Shown here in pieces: positions 43,501 through 64,000 of a stretch of DNA of 64,000 nucleotides. The translations under genes were made by a program, and so were the position numbers. Each line of letters starts with the position of its first letter. Position 1 is the stretch's first letter. The stretch comes from Thunnus maccoyii (lineage: Eukaryota > Chordata > Actinopteri > Scombriformes > Scombridae): assembly GCF_910596095.1 (NCBI RefSeq), contig NC_056538.1, positions 18,648,501-18,712,500 on the forward strand. The letters run 5' to 3'. A model generated the notes under the pieces. It was not told where the DNA came from. It searched no databases and saw only the letters and a list, made by a program, of their open reading frames with translations.

Positions 43501-45779
43501 CAAGTTTCAGCAGGTTCTTTACTTCGAGCAGACTGAAGAGTATTTGAGTTGACAGACTCACTGGTCAGTCTCTAAACGCTTTGCTCATAGAGACGGAGGA
43601 CAATCTCCCAGGTTTCCCAGGTTGTTAAACTGGGTGGAAACAAGTAGAGAGTTTAAAAAAAAACCCTGAAACCAATCCAGAGTCTTTAGGGTGGCCCTTC
43701 ATATTGGGGCGGTGACATGCAGTTCACTGCGGAGGAGAATGGGGGGAGAGCATCATTTCCGGTAAGGCGTGTCCTTGACAAAACGTAAGAGGCGTAGGTT
43801 TGTTAGCGGCTATTCTCAACGCCATTCAAGCAACTACCATGTACTTAGATATCCCTAGACTTTGGCAGGTGGAGATGTCGGATTGTCTGGTACTGCGAGA
43901 CTATTGGGTTGATTACTTTTAGAGCATTTTCTGTCGATTCTTCATTGTATTTGTCTCTCTTATATGTATATTTCAGATGTAAAGCTGTTTTTGAATGTGT
44001 GCTGTTATGTGTTTAAGCTCTTTTTAATAGCTCGGAGAAGCACCACTGATTACATTGTTTTACAAAAAATGTGCTGTATATAATAGCATTGAAAGGGTGA
44101 ACCTGGGTCAACTCATTGACGTCTTTTTATTGTGTTTTTCAGAAAATGTACCAGCATTTACTGGGGAAGGGAACACAGCACATGCAGGTACAGCATGCAC
44201 TCAATCACCCCACTCAAACTGCCTGAGTATGTACTGTATGCATGATGTTTCTGTGGGATATAGATAACAAGGAACTGCAGATGTGTTTGTACTGATCAAG
44301 GAGAGTCAGACTAAACTGCCACATCACCACTTTTTTATCACTTACTTTCAATGTCATCTTCCATCCGTGTGAAGAAAAACCTCTAGTGTGCAAAATGTAT
44401 TAAAGTATGAGGTATTACACCTTAAACTCAAACAGTAATGGTCACAAATAGTGCAATATGATGTCCTGTATTATTATAAACTTCATATCCATTAGGTATA
44501 GATGTTCTTTAGGACAATGGCCAAACTCCTCTGTTTTACAAAACGTGGATGACAGCATATTCATAACTTATGCATTTACATAAATCCTGAAATACTTTGA
44601 TGCATGTGATCACATCATCTATCAACAAGGAAATTCAAACACTTTCCACAAAAATGGAATTAATTAGATATAATACTTTTATTATTTTAAATCATACTCA
44701 CATATTTTGGTAGCCATCATTTCAAATCAGTAATGGTTAGATAAACAATGTTTTATCAAGTATAAAGTATTTTTTCTAATATTCTACTGATGATATTCAG
44801 TTCAATTTGATATTCACACATTTTTTCACTGCTCCAGTTGCAACTCTGAGGCCAAACTTATTCTCAACTACAGAAAGTGATGAGAGGATAAAAATAGGAC
44901 TACCTGAATCATCAGGTAGGAGAAGAAAACCTTTCTTTTACTCTAATTTAATTTTTTTCTTGATAATTAGAATGAATATCATTTGTTATAAGTAAAGTTT
45001 GAAGTGACAGAAAAATTTTGAACCCTAACAATGAGAAAAGCTGTTTTGTCATGTAATGTGTTTTTTCTTAGCAGTGTCTCTCTCAGACGACACCCTGTAT
45101 GTTTCCTACATCCTTTACGCAGCTATTCCTGCTGTACTGCTGCTGCTGTTTGCAGCTGCTGGGTTCTTCTGCTACAAACAACATGCTAAGAGGTAAAAGC
45201 AGAAACACAAATAAAAGCCAAGTTGTTTTACCACATGACATACCATTTACTCATTTATTCTACTTCAAATATAAAACATGTTTATGGATGCAGAGTAACT
45301 CAAATTCCATATGTATACAGCACTTCTTGTATCTTTGTTCTTAGAAAAATATGCTTCTTTTCCTCTTTTTTAAGTGGTAATTTTGTCAAAGTTGTCACTG
45401 AAGCAGTATGTTTCCTGTTAACCCATGCTGTGATGTGTTCACTGTGTTCATATTCAGGAGGAAGACAGAAACGGAAAGCTATCCTGGCAGACCCTGGATG
45501 TCAACAACAGCTTCACCCTGCCCCGCACAAGGACCTTATGCCTTTAGTGACATTACCAAACTGCCTCACACTGCTCTGGACAGCAGCATGGCAGCAGACA
45601 TCATGACAAAATACTCATGCGCACCTTCCCAGGACTCCCAGTGTGACGATTATGAGAATGTGTCATGCACGGACAGGGAGAGCGGCTTCGTGACCAATGA
45701 CATTTATGAGACCTGCAGAGCTCAGAGCCGCCGCTCCCGCAGTCAGGCTGGTTGGGTGGAAAATGAGATCTATGGATAA
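40593..45779 (+). CDS. layn: Layilin, C-type lectin transmembrane hyaluronan receptor
   Basis: Coding exons 40593-40665, 41969-42266, 42609-42766, 44143-44187, 44838-44915, 45072-45192 and 45458-45779; phases fit, 364 residues (human layilin about 382). Order: signal peptide MDFMKLFGTVIAVLFHPGSA, then a C-type lectin domain from about residue 25 (CRRGTERPCYK, TFEDARQAC, GDGDFWIGLRR, DEPSCGSEKC, FRWNDENCDSKNNYVCKY), a short Ser/Thr/Glu stalk, one transmembrane helix (YAAIPAVLLLLFAAAGFFCY) and a cytoplasmic tail. The tail keeps the layilin marks CDDYENVSC, ESGFVTNDIYE and a final GWVENEIYG. In mammals these regions bind talin and merlin/ERM proteins, and the lectin domain binds hyaluronan. Human layilin ends with one more Tyr. 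The gene is followed in the same direction by sik2, the same neighbour as in human. Confidence 0.95.
43122..43326. repeat. 205-bp fold-back element with hammerhead-like cores, in a layn intron
   Basis: Arms of about 100 bp (from AGAGAGATGAGAACTCCAGC at 43122 to its complement ending at 43326) meet at ATCAGGGT-CATT-ACCCTGAT (43225-43244), a 4-nt loop. Each arm holds a CTGAT(G/A)A, a GGCCACAAGCC stem-loop, GAAA and a GCGTC box. On the minus strand CTGATGA is at 43229-43223; on the plus strand CTGATAA is at 43240-43246 and GAAATGCGTC at 43259-43268. The left arm has an extra 25-bp-scale tandem copy of the GGCCACAAGCC block. The order matches hammerhead ribozymes of Penelope-like retroelements; that link is inference. 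Confidence 0.75.
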
Positions 45780-46693
45780 AACTGTTGATGCTTATTGGGT
45801 CTATGCGAGTGTTCATCTCCCTCATACCAGCTAATGAATATGACCAAACTACACAGAGGAACACAATGTTCTCCATCCCCTCTCTTCGTCTACACCCTAC
45901 TGGTTACTTTTGTGTACAGGATGACTTAACACGTGGCTGTGACGGACGGCTGAGTGTATCCTCAGTGTTGCAACCTGAGCATTCAGCATGCAATGATGCT
46001 TATAGCAGGGTTTCCCAAATTTTGGTCAACTGTGACCCCATATTTAGGTCCCAAAATTCTCAAAAACGCCACCAACAGTGTTCTTAAGATGTTGTGTGGA
46101 TCTGGGCACAGCATTAGATGGATTATATAAAAATGATAATATATTTCAAATCTATTTAATACATTTTATTATTAAACAAGAATATGGTGGAATGTTTATG
46201 ATGTTATCCATTTTAGTTTAGTGCATTAGCATGCTAATTTGCTAATTATCACTAAATATTATAGTTGAGTCCAATGGGAGTGTCATTTTATTTTGCAGGT
46301 ATTTGGTCACACACTAAAGTTCCAGACAAATCACAGTTTTGACCTGTTGATGGCGCTAAATGAAAAGTTGAGGAACCAAAGTTAATACAATATATCCCAA
46401 GGGGACCATGAAGGTCTGTACAGCAATCCATCCAACAGATAACAAAATATTTCGCTAAAACCTCAAAATGTCAACCTCATGGTGGTGTTAGAGGAAAAGT
46501 CAGAGGATCATCAAAGTAAGGAGGATTTATCTGGAGACCATGAATATCTGTACAAAATTTCAACTCATCAAATAGTTATTGAGAAAGTGGTGGACGGATC
46601 AACATTGCATCCAATACATCAAACAATGTCAGTTTAAGGAATCCCCTCACCCTGTCTGCAAGTGACCTTGCATCAGGTCCTGACCCCAAGGTT

Positions 46694-48105
46694 AATAAAA
46701 TCTGGCTTAAAGAAAGAAAAACATGTTTTTATTCTTTTCTACTTGATTCCAATGCTTTCTATTGTTCAGTTTTAACCATCACTTCTTACAAATTCTGTAA
46801 CTTCACAGCAGCACTATGGTTTCGGTTGCAAAGAGGTAGTAATGGACTCAGATATGCATTAATAAACCAGGTCAGTTTGGCAGTGCAGCAGTGCTGCTAT
46901 ATTTGGCAGCACATTTAACCCTGGATACAAGCGCAACTTTTGAGGACTCACGCAAGGTTACTCATCTTGTAAACAATACAAATTTAAACTACTCAGCTGT
47001 TTTCCAGTCACGTCACCATATCTTATGAGACACAAGGACAAAAAGATCCTGTTGGATCTCTGTATATTCCGGGACTATTGTGACCTTTTCTCTAAACCTG
47101 AAGAGCGGTGTCAGCCCTGTGTAAGGCTTCCTGTTTGGACTCTGATGTCAGGGAACAGGACAGTACATGCGAAAACACTGATGACAGAACAGCGGTGACC
47201 CCAGTAAACCTCAAAGCTGTGGGCTTTCCTGACTCCACCTGACTGTGTGAGAAACTGAACACTCCCACTAACTGACAGTGCACAGACTTTTTTTTATTTT
47301 TTTTTTTTTTAGAAGGGACCAGTTTTGGATGTGTCATGGATTCATTCATCAGTGTTTGCTTGTAAAAGCAGTCTTGTAAATTTGTAAAATGATCTCTGAT
47401 GTACATTGCTGAATTCAAATACATGCATTTTTTGTGAATATGTAGTGAGTGGGCTGTTGGGTTGGTGTCGTGGAAAGATGTAGCAAGCCCAGTAAGGAGA
47501 GGCTGAGTATGTTCTTGGAGAATGTTAGACAGGAAATGCCAAAAGCACATCTGGAACTCTTACATTCAGGAAGTCTATGCGTGACAGCCGAGGCCTTCAG
47601 AGCAGTGCTCCGCCTGCCTGCTTAGCAATCCACTGTTCTGTGTTAGACTGTCACTGCAGAAGCCGTAGAGAACAACTGCTGGGTGTGAATGTGTGCTGTA
47701 TTTCAAACAGACATGAATTTCGGATGTCAAATAAAGTTTCGTTGCAAGATTGTGTGTCCATTCTTTATTTTGTAATATGGGTATATTTGAGTGTATGTAT
47801 AGGGGAAGTGTCTGTGTGGGAGGAGATGTGTGTGAACGTAAACTGCCTGATACTGAAGCACAAGTACTACTGAACTGAGGGCAGCATTTGAAAAGGAAGC
47901 TTTTTTTTTCAGTTTTCTATGTTTGCCAACAGATGGTGCTGTTATGTAGCTGACCAAAGTGTCTTTGTGGCTGATAAAATGTCTGGTTTCACATGGTTTC
48001 ACATGAGGTCCTGCATGTTACATTATATAATGTTCTATATTATGATATATTACCTTGGGACTTGTAATGCCCATTGCAATTTTTTTTCTGGATTATATGA
48101 ATAAA
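46694..48105 (+). terminator. Candidate polyadenylation signals after layn
   Basis: AATAAA occurs at 46694-46699, 47730-47735 and 48100-48105. The first would give a 3' UTR of about 0.9 kb. I cannot tell which is used. Between 45780 and 48400 I see no other gene; a segment near 46007-46090 looks like a dispersed repeat. Confidence 0.35.
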
Positions 48106-48403
48106 ACTAGTTTTAGTGGAATGCAAATGCATTTTTTTAAATTCATGATTTATGTTATATCTCCACTATATAATTTTGTTTTAAAATATTTTCCATTCAT
48201 TCTTGCAGAGCACTTTATGTGCAAGTAAAAGTAGCAGTTTGAGGCTGCTTTAAAATTAATTTAACCCCTTTTCCTTCCACATTTCACTCAAAAGCCGAGA
48301 GAAGCTTATTACACACCTGCAGGGCAAAACTTCAAAGTTACCTATGCGTGCAATCAAGGAGGGCAGGCGAGCAAACAGATTTCAGAATAGCAATTTTACC
48401 GGT

Positions 48404-48520
48404 TGACGTAAGAGGTGGGTCTGGTTGTCTTGGCAACCAATTGGCACTGAAGTGTGGAGCGGCTCCGTGGCCCCGCCCCCTGTACAAATACCCCTATGGC
48501 TTTGACGTCAATACACGTCA
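48404..48520 (+). promoter_or_regulatory. sik2 promoter: CRE, RFX-type, CCAAT and GC boxes
   Basis: In about 120 bp there are: a CRE variant TGACGTAA (48404-48411); an inverted-repeat RFX/X-box-like GGTTGTCTTGGCAACC (48423-48438); CCAAT (48437-48441) overlapping an inverted ATTGG; a GC box CCCCGCCCCC (48471-48480); a perfect palindromic CRE TGACGTCA (48503-48510); and a CGTCA half-site (48516-48520). There is no TATA box, and the 5' leader to 48909 is CpG- and G-rich, as in a CpG-island promoter. Confidence 0.7.
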
Positions 48521-48903
48521 ACCAGAGAACATGATGCCTCTTTGCAAGTCAACTCGTGTGCTCTCTAGCTGATAGAGGTGCCTCAAGCTGAAATATTATC
48601 GCTCTATTGTATTGGAGAACGTGGTGTGACAGCCCCCGGGCTCAGCAAATGGCCTGCTTCGTATCGCCGCACTGACGGAGAGTGTCGCCACATTGGCGTT
48701 CAAGCTGGCAGGGCGACACAGAAATCAACTTTGTCTATTTTTAATGGACACGCTTCGAGCGGCGGCGGTGGAGGCGGCGGGCGGTTTGTTTTCCTTTCGT
48801 CTTTATCTGTAGCTGCTCAAGCAAGCCTGCCTGTGTGAGCCCCCCTCGTGTGTCCCCAGCTCGTCTGGCTACCTCCTTCTCGTCCACTAACAGTCCCATT
48901 TAG

Positions 48904-58432
<9,529 letters not shown>

Positions 58433-61400
58433 GTGAGTGATCTTTTCAAGTACAAGATCAGTCTGACCTCAGTATCTTAAAACACTGTCCCACCCTGTTC
58501 TCTCAGGCCCTCCCCATATCAGTTGCACAAAAAATCTGCACTGTTGCATCAGTAATGTTTTTGACAAACAAGGAAGTATCAAAGTCTTGTTGAGTTTGCA
58601 TTGCTTCTAAAGTTATACCCGCCCGCAATCTCAAAGGTCACATGATTGATGGAAATCTGAGAACAATGTCCTGATGTAGCCCTTGTCATGTGCTGCTCGT
58701 AATTGCTGTGCTAAATATGCTGACAGCCTTTCATTGTCATATAAAATGACATCCCTTAGGGTCAGTGGAGGCCATAAAGGAGCATCATCAAAGAGAAGAA
58801 GATCCATTTATTACTATATGTGTTGAAGAATCACTTGCCGCTGTCTGGTTTACTGCTTATCATGTTGAGATTATGTAAGATATCAAGATGACTTTCTACA
58901 TGCTTGCGAACACCAGTGTCATTCCTCCATTTTTACTGACTGTCACATGGGAATTAAATTGTGAATATTGGCTTTTAAACTTTTGTCCTGCGCTTAAACA
59001 TGCAAGTGTTGGATCTGCAAAAGTAGCAATTAAAAAAGACAATCTATTCAGCAACACATTCATGATTTACTTGGACAGGTAGAGCTACAGTATTAGTTTT
59101 ATTTGCGCTAGACAAACAGCATTATAACAGATAACAGAAGTGAAAAGTGACAAGAGAGGCAAATAATTTAAAAAGCTAATGTGGAAAAAACATGAACTGG
59201 CAAAATAAAAAAAAGTCACACAAAGAGCAATTCAGCACCAATCAACTGACAATAATCATATATAAAGAAAAGGAAAAAGAAAGGAAAAAAATAGATAATC
59301 AGTGTTAAAGTAATACAAAGTAAACACCGCAAATTAAATGTAACAACAATTTCTTTTCAAAATTTGAACACATCTTACCTTAATCATTTTGGACCTTTTT
59401 GGAAATTGTCTGTCATCCAAGAAATCTTTTTTTTTTTCTTCACTGTCCCACTCAGACATTTTTTTTGAGAGACTAAAGCGTCCAATAAGGAAGTATGCTC
59501 AAAGTTGTCATATAAACAAAATCCAAGTTTCCGAGTGAACAGTCTAAACATACAGTGTACAATACTGAGTTTTCACAGTCAGTCTCTTCAAGTGTTTGAC
59601 ACACTGTTTTGGTGTAAAGCATAAATAAAGACACTCATGTTGGAAGGGGACAAACAAGTCAGAACATAGCAAGAATAGTCGATGAAGATAAGAAATTATC
59701 TTCGCCTGCCATAGCTGCACATGCGCTCTATCGCTGCCACACACACACACTCGATTTGTACAATGTGTACGCACTGAGATCTCAAATCTAGCACACTGGA
59801 CTTGCACATTGGCGCAAAGACGGAACACATTTATTGCACTTTTTTTTGCATTTATTGCAGGATTATAAATGTTTGGATCGAATATTGCAGGACTACATTT
59901 TTCAAATGCAAAAACTTCCTGGAAGCATTCCAGTTCTGAACATGCAGACTAAATCATTCAATCAAATATTTCAAGAACTTATGACACAAGCGGAGACCTG
60001 TCTGATGTGGACAACCTGTAAGTGGATCGTGATCCACATAGATTATTGGCCTCACCTATTAGGCAGTCTGAGAATGTGTGCACAGCATACTTCCAGACAC
60101 AGCAGCTGAGAGGATTACTCCAGCAATAGTCTACGGTAAACTTAATAGTCGTGTGTGTGTGAGTGTGTTTGTGTGTGTGTGTCTTTGTAATTTTGAGGCC
60201 AGTGTTCCACTTGTGATGTTGACTCAGCAACTGCAACTCCTGCTCCTGTGACCTAGAGAGAGCTGGGAAGCAAACAGTAGGAAAACTGAATGAGAATAGA
60301 GCGTGGTAAAAATGTGAAGGAAGTACAGAAGTGCACAGAGATAAAACTGAGAGACCCAGTATCAGTACACATGTTACAACTGCTGCAGCTCAGTCCCCAT
60401 TAACCTCGTCAGGCTACGTATCCACATGAATATTACAATCCCCTCACTGCAACTCTTAAATAACCAATCGCGATTGTTTAACCTCATTTTGGAGAATCCA
60501 TAGATTTCCTCATGGATCATCTTAGGGTATTATAAAACCATTGTGTCCTGATTCCTCAGACCCCTCTGCCCTGATTGCACAATGTAATATAGTTATGTAA
60601 GAAATTGATATGTCATCATCAGCTGCAGCAATAGCAGCTTTGACTCAGCCAGGACTGGTAGCTGCAGCACTACACCCTGCTCAGGAAGGCAACAATATTA
60701 CACTATTCAATTTCACGAGATTGAACAATCATTTTTTATTTCCAAATGCGCTTTCTGGAGATGGATCAAGTCATTCAGTCATGATGCACTCAGACAAATG
60801 GATAGGCTGCTAAGCCAGATCTCTAGCCTGTTCCTCCACTATTGCCCTCCAGAGAGTTGCCTCCGCTTCCCTGACATGATGAATTTCTCAGGTCTGCTCC
60901 TGGCCATAGGTTACAAAGAGTGGAAGATGTGGAGTTATGGATGCTTAGCAACCCACCCTGTTACAGTGAATCAGTGAGACGATGGATGAGCCTCTGATTT
61001 TCGCTTCAGACCAAACAGTAAATGTTGTGGATGAGCAGGAGGGGTAGTGCGTATATGTGTGTGCGTGCGTCTGGAGCTATGAAGACAAAGAAGTGGAGCG
61101 GGGTTTGGTACAAGGAGGCGGAGAGTGATGGGTTCATTCTCGCAAAGGGGTGGGTGGGCACATTATGGGCACAGCAGAGGCATCCATGCCAGTTCGTTGA
61201 TGTGCCTTTGTGTCTGTCTGTCAGTCAGCCTGCCACTCCAACAGTCTGTCTCAACACCGCAGGATGGATCAAACCTGGAAATTGGGTCAACCACAAATAA
61301 AGCAGAGTTGCAGAGAGGAGAGGCAGGAGGGAAGAGGAGGCAGAAGAGAATAGAGGCGTGAGCAGGGGACATCCATTTGAATTTGGAAGGTAGTGGGGAA

Positions 61401-64000
61401 ATGTAGGGCATGCATATTTAAGAAAGCACTGCTGGAGAGAGGGGAGTATAATAGCTGGCAGAGAGTAGAATCACTTGTGCAGATCTCTTGTCTGACTGAT
61501 GGAAAGGGAATGAGACAGGGAGACTGTTGACTTCAAAGAAATGCTCTGGCTATTTTTTGGCACACATTCTTATTTACTTAGACTGTCAATTTAAATTTCA
61601 CCACAATCCATCCCTCATATTTCTGGGTCAGTTTTCTGCAGATCTGTCAGACACCAGGGTGTGGCAGCTTGAAAAACATGAATGAAGAGAGGAATAGCTA
61701 CAGAAAGTAGGACCAGTTGTTTGGCACCAAATAATTTGCTAGTCTTTAATGTGTTATAAGTTTCCGTATTTCGATTTTGATTGTTAATTTTACCAAAAAA
61801 ATAATTTATCTAGTGACCCAAAACTGTATATGCTACAATACTGATTTCACAGGTAGCGCCCCAAAATTACTCTTAAAAAGCTAAAATATATCAGTACTTC
61901 CAAGGTTTGTAGATCTTAATTTACATATGATATTCAACCTGAAATCTGGATGTTTCCAAATGTTGTGTCCATCTGCATCAGCAAAAGTTATGTTTGACCT
62001 ACAAAAAACACGGCATTTTTGAGGTTGTCTCAGTACTGATGTAATTACATGATTTCCGCAACTAACGTTCCCCTTCCACACGATGTGCAAAATAGATTTG
62101 AGGGAGAAAAGTCTACAGACTATATAGGACTGGACCTTCTGTTTTTTGTGATCCTACATGACGAATGTTGAATAAGACTATGTGGTTTGCAGACGTGACC
62201 AACACCAGCATGGTACACATATGTACACACAATTTATCAGTCTATTATACACTGTATATCTGACATGGTTGACAATATATCGGTCATCAGTATTGGGATC
62301 ATGCCAGATATGCTTCACTAATTTCAAATTTTAATGCTACATTTGTTAATTACAGGTGCACTCTGAATTAATTTTAGCCGCAGCATTCTAGTTCTGTATA
62401 AATGTGACAACTTTTAACTGATTTACAGTAAATTAAGTTAATATCTGCCTTTCTGTGCCGAGCTTTATCGATGCTTGAAGAGAGCAGATTTCCTCCCTTT
62501 TTGATATCTACAAAAACATGTTTTCAGTTGAGTGACAGCCAGCGTCTTACATGGCAGCTTTCACAGATTCACCTGCAGAAAAAAAAGGATGTTTGCAAGT
62601 TTTATGCTAGAGTAAATGTGACATGTTTTGCTGCACTTGAGCTGAGGTAATTTGTGCTTGTCTTCTTTGCTTTGCAAACACCTGGAAACAGTAAGAAAAG
62701 AAAAAATCAGGATATTTATAAATAAGTGTTTTTTTAGATGTTAGTCTTATTGTATAAGTAATAAACTAAATTGCATAGGTTGTTATTGGTATTGACATAA
62801 ATGACCATTATTGTGATCAGTGAAATGTCTATATCTTGTATCCATAATATATTTAAATATATCATCATCAAATTGTCAAATTTAGGTTGTTTAGTCTTTA
62901 ATATATGTAATCTTTTATTCACATTTCTTAACCACCTCTCAGACGTTTACTATAATTTATTGTAAGAAGAACAAGACCAAAGAAAAATAGCCAGTGGTGT
63001 TGGCATGGATCATCCGCCATTGGAAAGCTAACAAATATGCCGTCATCTTTGTGATCTTTCATGTCAAACATCTTCAAATGTCAGACTTTTATTAAGTGTG
63101 TTTATTAAGTTCTTATTAAGAGGTTTATCTTTAATATAAAACTAATACTACTTGGGATCAAGGGTTGTACCATCACACCAAAAATAGACATGATGAGGCA
63201 AGTTAATAAAGCCATATTTTTCATAAAGTAAAATATGTTCACACATGTATAGAATCAGACGGTGGTCCTGTAAAATTATTTTTGATAACAGCTTGTCCTG
63301 TTCCATGAGACATCCCCTATGAAATTTCAGTATCATTCCATGAAAATTGCAGGATGATTAAATAATCATCCATGGGTTATTTAAAAGTCTTCCTTCTCAA
63401 GTTGCCCATTGAAGACATCAGGCAAAATGCAAATTATTAACCCCTAAATGCACAATTATTCTCAGTAGGCTAAAGAAGTACTGAAAGCCTTAAGTGCACT
63501 GAAAGGTAGCTTGTCATGCGTCATTCCCACTGTCACACTCGCTGTTTTCAACTGTCAGTCACACACTGGCAGTCTTGTGCCATGTCAAACCACCTGTTTT
63601 TGAGTCTGAAAGTGGTTTGACTTTCTGGTTGTTCATCCAATTAAACAGGCCTGATCACAAACTAAAGAAACACATGCATTATAAAGTTTTTTTTTTCCTT
63701 TTTTAGGAGATTAGAATTATGTTGTGGAAATTAACAAATACAAAGAGAATCACAGGTTGAATGGATGATGGTGGGTGATGGGAAAAATATGATATGCTCA
63801 ACTCTACTCAACCCTGCCCTGGATAGAAGCTGGGCAAAATAAGCCATGAGTTTTAATGATGAAGGTATTCTAAGTGGATCCAACTTGGGAAAGTACTAAG
63901 TTAAGAGCTTTGCTTTTTATGTAAATCAAGCTGGAATAGTTTTCATTTGGATGCTTCCTGTATGAGTACTGTAAGTAGGGGTGCAACGGATCACAAAACT
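58433..64000 (+). other. sik2 intron 3 (incomplete)
   Basis: From the GTGAGT donor at 58433 to the window end I do not find the expected next exon, which should open with a codon pair for Asp-Tyr and carry the HRDLK catalytic loop. The sequence is AT-rich. A reading frame near 59870-60017 has good-looking splice borders but no kinase features. Nothing else is supported. Confidence 0.7.

Noticed and set aside
59870..60017. Reading frame between a TTTATTGCAG acceptor and a GTAAGT donor inside sik2 intron 3
   Set aside because: It does not continue the sik2 kinase domain, which should resume with Asp-Tyr and lead to HRDLK. The encoded residues match no family I know and it has no neighbouring exons.

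Overview
The window is vertebrate nuclear DNA, almost certainly from a ray-finned (teleost) fish. Genes are split into many short exons with GT-AG introns. There are long TG/CA microsatellites, fish-type LINE and SINE fragments, and no operons. The best landmark is the adjacent pair layilin (layn) and salt-inducible kinase 2 (sik2), which are also neighbours on human 11q23. Exon limits below were set by eye from splice sites, and every intron junction was checked for reading-frame continuity.

Layout, left to right. (1) 0.65-27.85 kb, minus strand: a large gene I do not recognise. 32 proposed exons with consistent phases encode about 1,606 residues: signal peptide, cysteine-rich GCC2/GCC3 (ephrin-receptor-like) repeats, a second cysteine module, a cupredoxin-like segment, one transmembrane helix, and a cytoplasmic part of about 1,100 residues. 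The cytoplasmic part mixes coiled coil with degenerate P-x-T-G repeats. Its last large intron (4.6-10.4 kb) holds a decayed non-LTR retrotransposon, flanked by an inverted pair of promoter-like repeats and palindromic modules. (2) 30.3-31.74 kb, plus strand: a four-exon exchangeable apolipoprotein gene (330 residues). (3) 32.48-35.6 kb, minus strand: a ZPLD1-like zona-pellucida-domain membrane protein (406 residues), convergent with the apolipoprotein gene. (4) 35.6-40.6 kb: gene-free, with simple repeats. (5) 40.59-45.78 kb, plus strand: layn, seven coding exons (364 residues). An intron carries a roughly 205-bp fold-back element with hammerhead-ribozyme-like cores. (6) 48.4 kb to the window end, plus strand: sik2 promoter (CRE, RFX-type, CCAAT and GC boxes) and its first three coding exons; the rest of the kinase lies beyond the window.

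No pathway joins all the genes. Layn, the ZPLD1-like gene and the unknown gene encode membrane or extracellular-matrix-facing proteins, the apolipoprotein is secreted, and SIK2 is a cytosolic AMPK-family kinase that restrains CREB coactivators. The most original items are the uncharacterised P-x-T-G membrane protein, the hammerhead-like fold-back in layn, and the CREs in the promoter of a kinase that itself controls CREB signalling.
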